Shown here in pieces: positions 6,152 to 8,212 of a stretch of 8,212 nt of DNA (positions are counted from its first letter, which is position 1; every line of letters starts with the position of its first letter). This DNA comes from JAVBSX01 sp031549145. Its GTDB lineage: Bacteria > Planctomycetota > Planctomycetia > Pirellulales > Thermoguttaceae. Location of the stretch: the NCBI GenBank assembly GCA_031549145.1, contig JAVBQI010000046.1, forward strand, positions 1 to 8,212, given 5' to 3'. The position numbers and the translations under genes were made by a program. The notes under the pieces were generated by a model. It was not told where the DNA came from. It saw only the letters and a program-made list of their open reading frames with translations, and did not search any database.

Positions 6152-6180
6152 ACTAGCCCCAAGCGTAAGCGAGGGGTGAT
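6152..6180. repeat. Left arm of inverted repeat (SPKRKRGV repeat)
   Basis: 29 bases that match the reverse complement of 6304-6332 at 28 positions (one A/C difference). On the plus strand it translates as TSPKRKRGVI. It is the inverted form of the solo copy at 1740-1771. Confidence 0.8.
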
Positions 6181-6303
6181 TGAATCTTTGCAAATGCAAT
6201 ATACCGTAGCCGGTATGGGCGGTAGGCTTCGCCCTCCGTCAAATCGCGGCCTCGTTGGGCCGCTGCCGTGTTGAAGACGGGAATTTTAAACCGACTTGAG
6301 TAT

Positions 6304-6332
6304 ATCACCCCGCGCTTACGCTTGGGGCTAGT
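6304..6332. repeat. Right arm of inverted repeat (SPKRKRGV repeat)
   Basis: The partner of 6152-6180. With three more bases on its left (6301-6332) it is identical over 32 bases to the solo repeat at 1740-1771, including the tatat leader, which marks the likely boundary of the mobile or copied unit. Confidence 0.8.
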
Positions 6333-6379
6333 TTTAGGATTTGACTCATGCCCGAAGCTGTTTGAATTATCCCTACGTT

Positions 6380-6407
6380 TTGGCCGCATTATATCGGCTT
6401 CAATAAT
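6380..6407 (+). promoter_or_regulatory. Candidate promoter of the lipoprotein gene
   Basis: TTGGCC (6380-6385, 4/6 match to the -35 consensus) and AATAAT (6402-6407, 5/6 match to the -10 consensus) are 16 bp apart. Transcription would start near 6414, leaving a leader of only about a dozen bases before the TTG start at 6426. That fits the lack of a Shine-Dalgarno site there. Confidence 0.35.
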
Positions 6408-6425
6408 ATTTTACAACCGATTCTC

Positions 6426-7379
6426 TTGAAACCGAAACCAAAAAAGAGCCAATTCCCTTTTCTTTGGCTCGTCTGTCTCTTTTCGCTGGTTGGCCTTTCC
6501 GGATGCGGACAGTCGCGGGCCCCCGTTTCCGAGACAACAGCCCCCGCTTCCGGAGCGAAGCGGCTGATCGCGACGACCCCGAGCATCGCCGAAGCCGTTT
6601 TTGAGCTCGGGGCGGGCGACCGGCTCGTCGGCGTTTGCCGGTTTTGCGAGTATCCGGAGGAGGTTGAAAAAATTCCCAAGATCGGCGGTCTGCTCGATCG
6701 GGACAATGAAGAGATCATCCGACTGCAACCCGATTTGGTGATCGAGTTGGAGGAAAATCTCGATTCGTGCAAAACGCTGAGAAATTTCGGAATTGAGGTG
6801 CTGACCGTCAATCACAAATCGATCGAAGGGATCCTCGATTCGTTTCTCCTGATTGGTGAGCGGTTGGGGGGCGATGCCCCCGCGAAAGCGGCCGCTTTGC
6901 GCGAACGGTTGATCCGGGAAATGAACGCGATCCGCGAACAGACGGAAAAAGCGAAACCGGTTCGAACGCTCATTTCGATCGATCGCGAGCGTCAAACAGG
7001 CAAGCTGCTCTCGGTTTTCGTCGCCGGCAAGAATCCGTTTTTCGAAGAGATTATTCGAATTGCCGGCGGCACGAATGTCGCGAAAGACGCTCTTAGCCCG
7101 TTTCAGCTTGTTTCGGTCGAAGAAATTCTCCGTTTCAATCCTGAGGTGATCATCGACATTTGTCCCAAGGTTTCGCAAAACACCGACCCGACAGGGAAGG
7201 ACGATTGGAAAACGCTCGGAGACGGGGTCGCCGCCGTTCGCGACGACCGGATTTACTCTCTGTCAGACGATTACGCGAGCATCCCGGGACCGCGATTTTT
7301 GCTGCTGATCCAACGTTTCGCGGAAATCTTGCATCCGGAAATTAAAGAATTGGATCAGCGCGGGGTACCGGCTAAATAG
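6426..7379 (+). CDS. BtuF-like substrate-binding lipoprotein (cobalamin/siderophore ABC uptake)
   Basis: A 317-residue periplasmic-binding protein of the helical-backbone metal-receptor family (PF01497 type). It opens with a basic n-region (MKPKPKK), a hydrophobic core and a lipobox, LSGC at 24-27, so Cys27 is the likely lipidated residue. Family landmarks are RLIATTPSIAEAVFELGAGDRLVGV (46-70), the C-x-YP turn CEYPEEVEKIPKIGG (74-88), EEIIRLQPDLVI (95-106) and the C-terminal lobe AVRDDRIYSLSDDYASIPGPRFLLLIQRFAEILHP (270-304). The family delivers vitamin B12, heme or ferric siderophores to an ABC permease; the CxYP region and PGPR favour the cobalamin-type branch, but the ligand is not proven. 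No permease or ATPase gene is adjacent, so partners must be encoded elsewhere. The start is TTG with no Shine-Dalgarno site; no in-frame ATG precedes the mature protein. The stop overlaps the end of the convergent gene by 8 bp. Confidence 0.85.
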   Translation: MKPKPKKSQFPFLWLVCLFSLVGLSGCGQSRAPVSETTAPASGAKRLIATTPSIAEAVFELGAGDRLVGVCRFCEYPEEVEKIPKIGGLLDRDNEEIIRLQPDLVIELEENLDSCKTLRNFGIEVLTVNHKSIEGILDSFLLIGERLGGDAPAKAAALRERLIREMNAIREQTEKAKPVRTLISIDRERQTGKLLSVFVAGKNPFFEEIIRIAGGTNVAKDALSPFQLVSVEEILRFNPEVIIDICPKVSQNTDPTGKDDWKTLGDGVAAVRDDRIYSLSDDYASIPGPRFLLLIQRFAEILHPEIKELDQRGVPAK

Positions 7380-8212
7380 TTAATTTCGCCAGTTCTTCGA
7401 CCGTCGCTTCGACGGTGAGGCGGATTTGCTCCTTGTTGTGAGCCGAAGTGATAAAGAAACGAAGTCGGGCCGCCTTCTCTTCGACCGCCGGATGCAGAAT
7501 CGGCTGCACGTTGATCCCCCGGTCGAACAAGGCTTTCGAAAGCTGCAAGCAAAGCATCGAATTGCCGATAATCGCCGGGACAACCGCCGAATCCCTGCTC
7601 ATGCCGGTGTTGAGCCCTTTTTCTTTCGCCAAGCGGACGAACAACGCCGAATTCTTTCGCAACTGCTCGACCCGCTGGGGCTCCCGTTCCAACACCTGGA
7701 GCGAGGCGAGGGCGGCGGCCGCGTTCGGCGGGGAAAGCCCAACGCTGAAAACGAAGCCGGGAGCCGTATATTTCAGGTATTCGACCAGTTCCTTGCAGCC
7801 GGAAATGTAACCGCCGCAAGAGCCGAAGGTTTTGCTCAGCGTACACATCCAAAGATCGACATCCGCCCGATTGATCTCGAAATGCTCGCCGATTCCCCGA
7901 CCGGTCTTGCCGAGAACGCCGATCGAGTGGGCTTCGTCGATCATCAAGAGCGTTTTGTGTCGTTTTTTAATATCAATAAACTTCGGCAGCTCGGGGTAAT
8001 CGCCGTCCATACTATAGACCCCTTCGATAATCATCATCACCCGACGGTATTCCCCGCGATGCTTTTTGAGGATCCAATCGGCCGCCTCCCAATCGTTGTG
8101 CGGGAACGGCCGTCGTCGGGCACCGGACAGAATCGCTCCTTGCACGATGCTGTTATGGGCGAGCGAATCGTGCAAAATCATATCCTCCGCCCCGAGAAGA
8201 TGCCCGATCACC
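7372..8212 (-). CDS. Alpha-oxoamine synthase family PLP enzyme (5' end beyond window)
   Basis: The C-terminal 279 residues of a fold-type I PLP enzyme; the family is about 390-420 residues, so roughly 110-140 N-terminal residues lie beyond the window edge. Fragment landmarks: LHDSLAHNSIVQGAILSGA (13-31) with the cofactor-stacking His19, HND (38-40), EGVYSMDGDYPEL (63-75), the PLP-ring Asp in IDEAHSIGVLG (91-101), and TLSKTFGSCGGYISG (124-138), where Lys127 should form the Schiff base. RFFITSAHNKEQI (251-263) is the usual C-terminal substrate-carboxylate region. These enzymes condense an amino acid with an acyl-CoA or acyl-ACP: BioF (biotin), Kbl (glycine/threonine), HemA or serine palmitoyltransferase. 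The YLKYTAPGFVFSVGLSP segment suggests a BioF/Kbl/SPT-like member, but I cannot choose, so no symbol is given. The codon GTG at 8211 is internal, not the true start. Confidence 0.88.
   Translation of the reverse strand, partial: VIGHLLGAEDMILHDSLAHNSIVQGAILSGARRRPFPHNDWEAADWILKKHRGEYRRVMMIIEGVYSMDGDYPELPKFIDIKKRHKTLLMIDEAHSIGVLGKTGRGIGEHFEINRADVDLWMCTLSKTFGSCGGYISGCKELVEYLKYTAPGFVFSVGLSPPNAAAALASLQVLEREPQRVEQLRKNSALFVRLAKEKGLNTGMSRDSAVVPAIIGNSMLCLQLSKALFDRGINVQPILHPAVEEKAARLRFFITSAHNKEQIRLTVEATVEELAKLTI

Larger units (their letters stand above)
6152..6332. mobile_element. MITE-like or REP-pair element with internal hairpins
   Basis: A 181-bp block bounded by 29-bp inverted repeats (28/29 match). 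Between the arms are three consecutive perfect stems: 6201-6206 with 6211-6216, 6217-6221 with 6230-6234, and 6246-6251 with 6258-6263, plus a weak fourth (6266-6269 with 6277-6280). There is no transposase or credible ORF inside. The sequence ttta flanks both sides (6147-6150 and 6333-6336) and could be a target duplication, but it is too short and AT-rich to rely on. The block could be a non-autonomous mobile element, a pair of REP-like repeats, or a structured RNA or terminator pair between divergent genes. Confidence 0.45.
6056..6425. other. Divergent intergenic region with repeat element
   Basis: A 370-bp gap between the TPR gene (minus) and the lipoprotein gene (plus). About half is the inverted-repeat element 6152-6332. 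The plus-strand promoter candidate lies at 6380-6407. The frame 6153-6389 on the minus strand is a translation of the repeats (it includes SPKRKRGV) and is not credible as a gene. I see no good promoter for the TPR gene in 6056-6125, and no cobalamin riboswitch core. Confidence 0.6.

Noticed and set aside
6153..6389. 78-residue minus-strand open frame containing SPKRKRGV
   Set aside because: It is the translation of the two repeat arms and the hairpins between them, not a protein gene.
6056..6425. Cobalamin riboswitch upstream of the BtuF-like gene
   Set aside because: A gccgctg at 6260-6266 faintly resembles part of the B12 box, but the rest of the conserved core is absent and the segment is accounted for by the inverted-repeat element.
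1..8212. CRISPR array, tRNA, rRNA, transposase, integrase or toxin-antitoxin pair
   Set aside because: I found no regularly spaced repeats, tRNA-like T-loops, rRNA segments or recombinase motifs in any gap or gene.

Overview
The window looks like chromosomal DNA of a planctomycete (Planctomycetota). The main clue is a short GC-rich dispersed repeat whose spurious translation reads SPKRKRGV on one strand and a (P/S)xAYAWG-like peptide on the other. From memory these are familiar as false ORFs in planctomycete genomes. Supporting clues are wide AT-richer gaps full of small repeats, few recognisable Shine-Dalgarno sites, and a mix of UroD-like, ComEA-like helix-hairpin-helix (HhH), TPR and alpha-oxoamine synthase proteins. 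The assignment is an inference; no 16S gene or other marker is present.

Layout. Bases 1-688 hold no convincing gene, only short repeats and hairpins. Five genes on the minus strand follow (listed left to right, so transcribed in the opposite order): a UroD/MtaA-like protein (689-1639), a small membrane-anchored HhH protein (1791-2153), a 573-residue MFS transporter with a very large TM7-TM8 loop (2229-3950), ribosomal protein S20 (4286-4567) and a cytoplasmic TPR protein (4634-6055). A repeat-rich intergenic region (6056-6425) carries a 181-bp element bounded by near-perfect inverted repeats. The only plus-strand gene, a BtuF-like substrate-binding lipoprotein (6426-7379), converges with a PLP-dependent alpha-oxoamine synthase (7372 to the window edge) and overlaps it by 8 bp.

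Genes working together. I see no single pathway or defence-like operon. The TPR gene and rpsT are 66 bp apart and may share a transcript. The MFS and HhH genes are separated by a 75-bp repeat-filled gap. The UroD-like protein resembles corrinoid-linked methyltransferases and the lipoprotein resembles cobalamin/siderophore receptors, but they lie about 5 kb apart and any link is speculative.

The most unusual material is the repeats: the inverted-repeat, multi-hairpin element at 6152-6332; an identical solo copy of its right arm at 1740-1771; a 53-nt imperfect direct repeat on both sides of the UroD-like gene; and short palindromes in the 3951-4285 gap. I do not see evidence for a complete new multi-gene system here.
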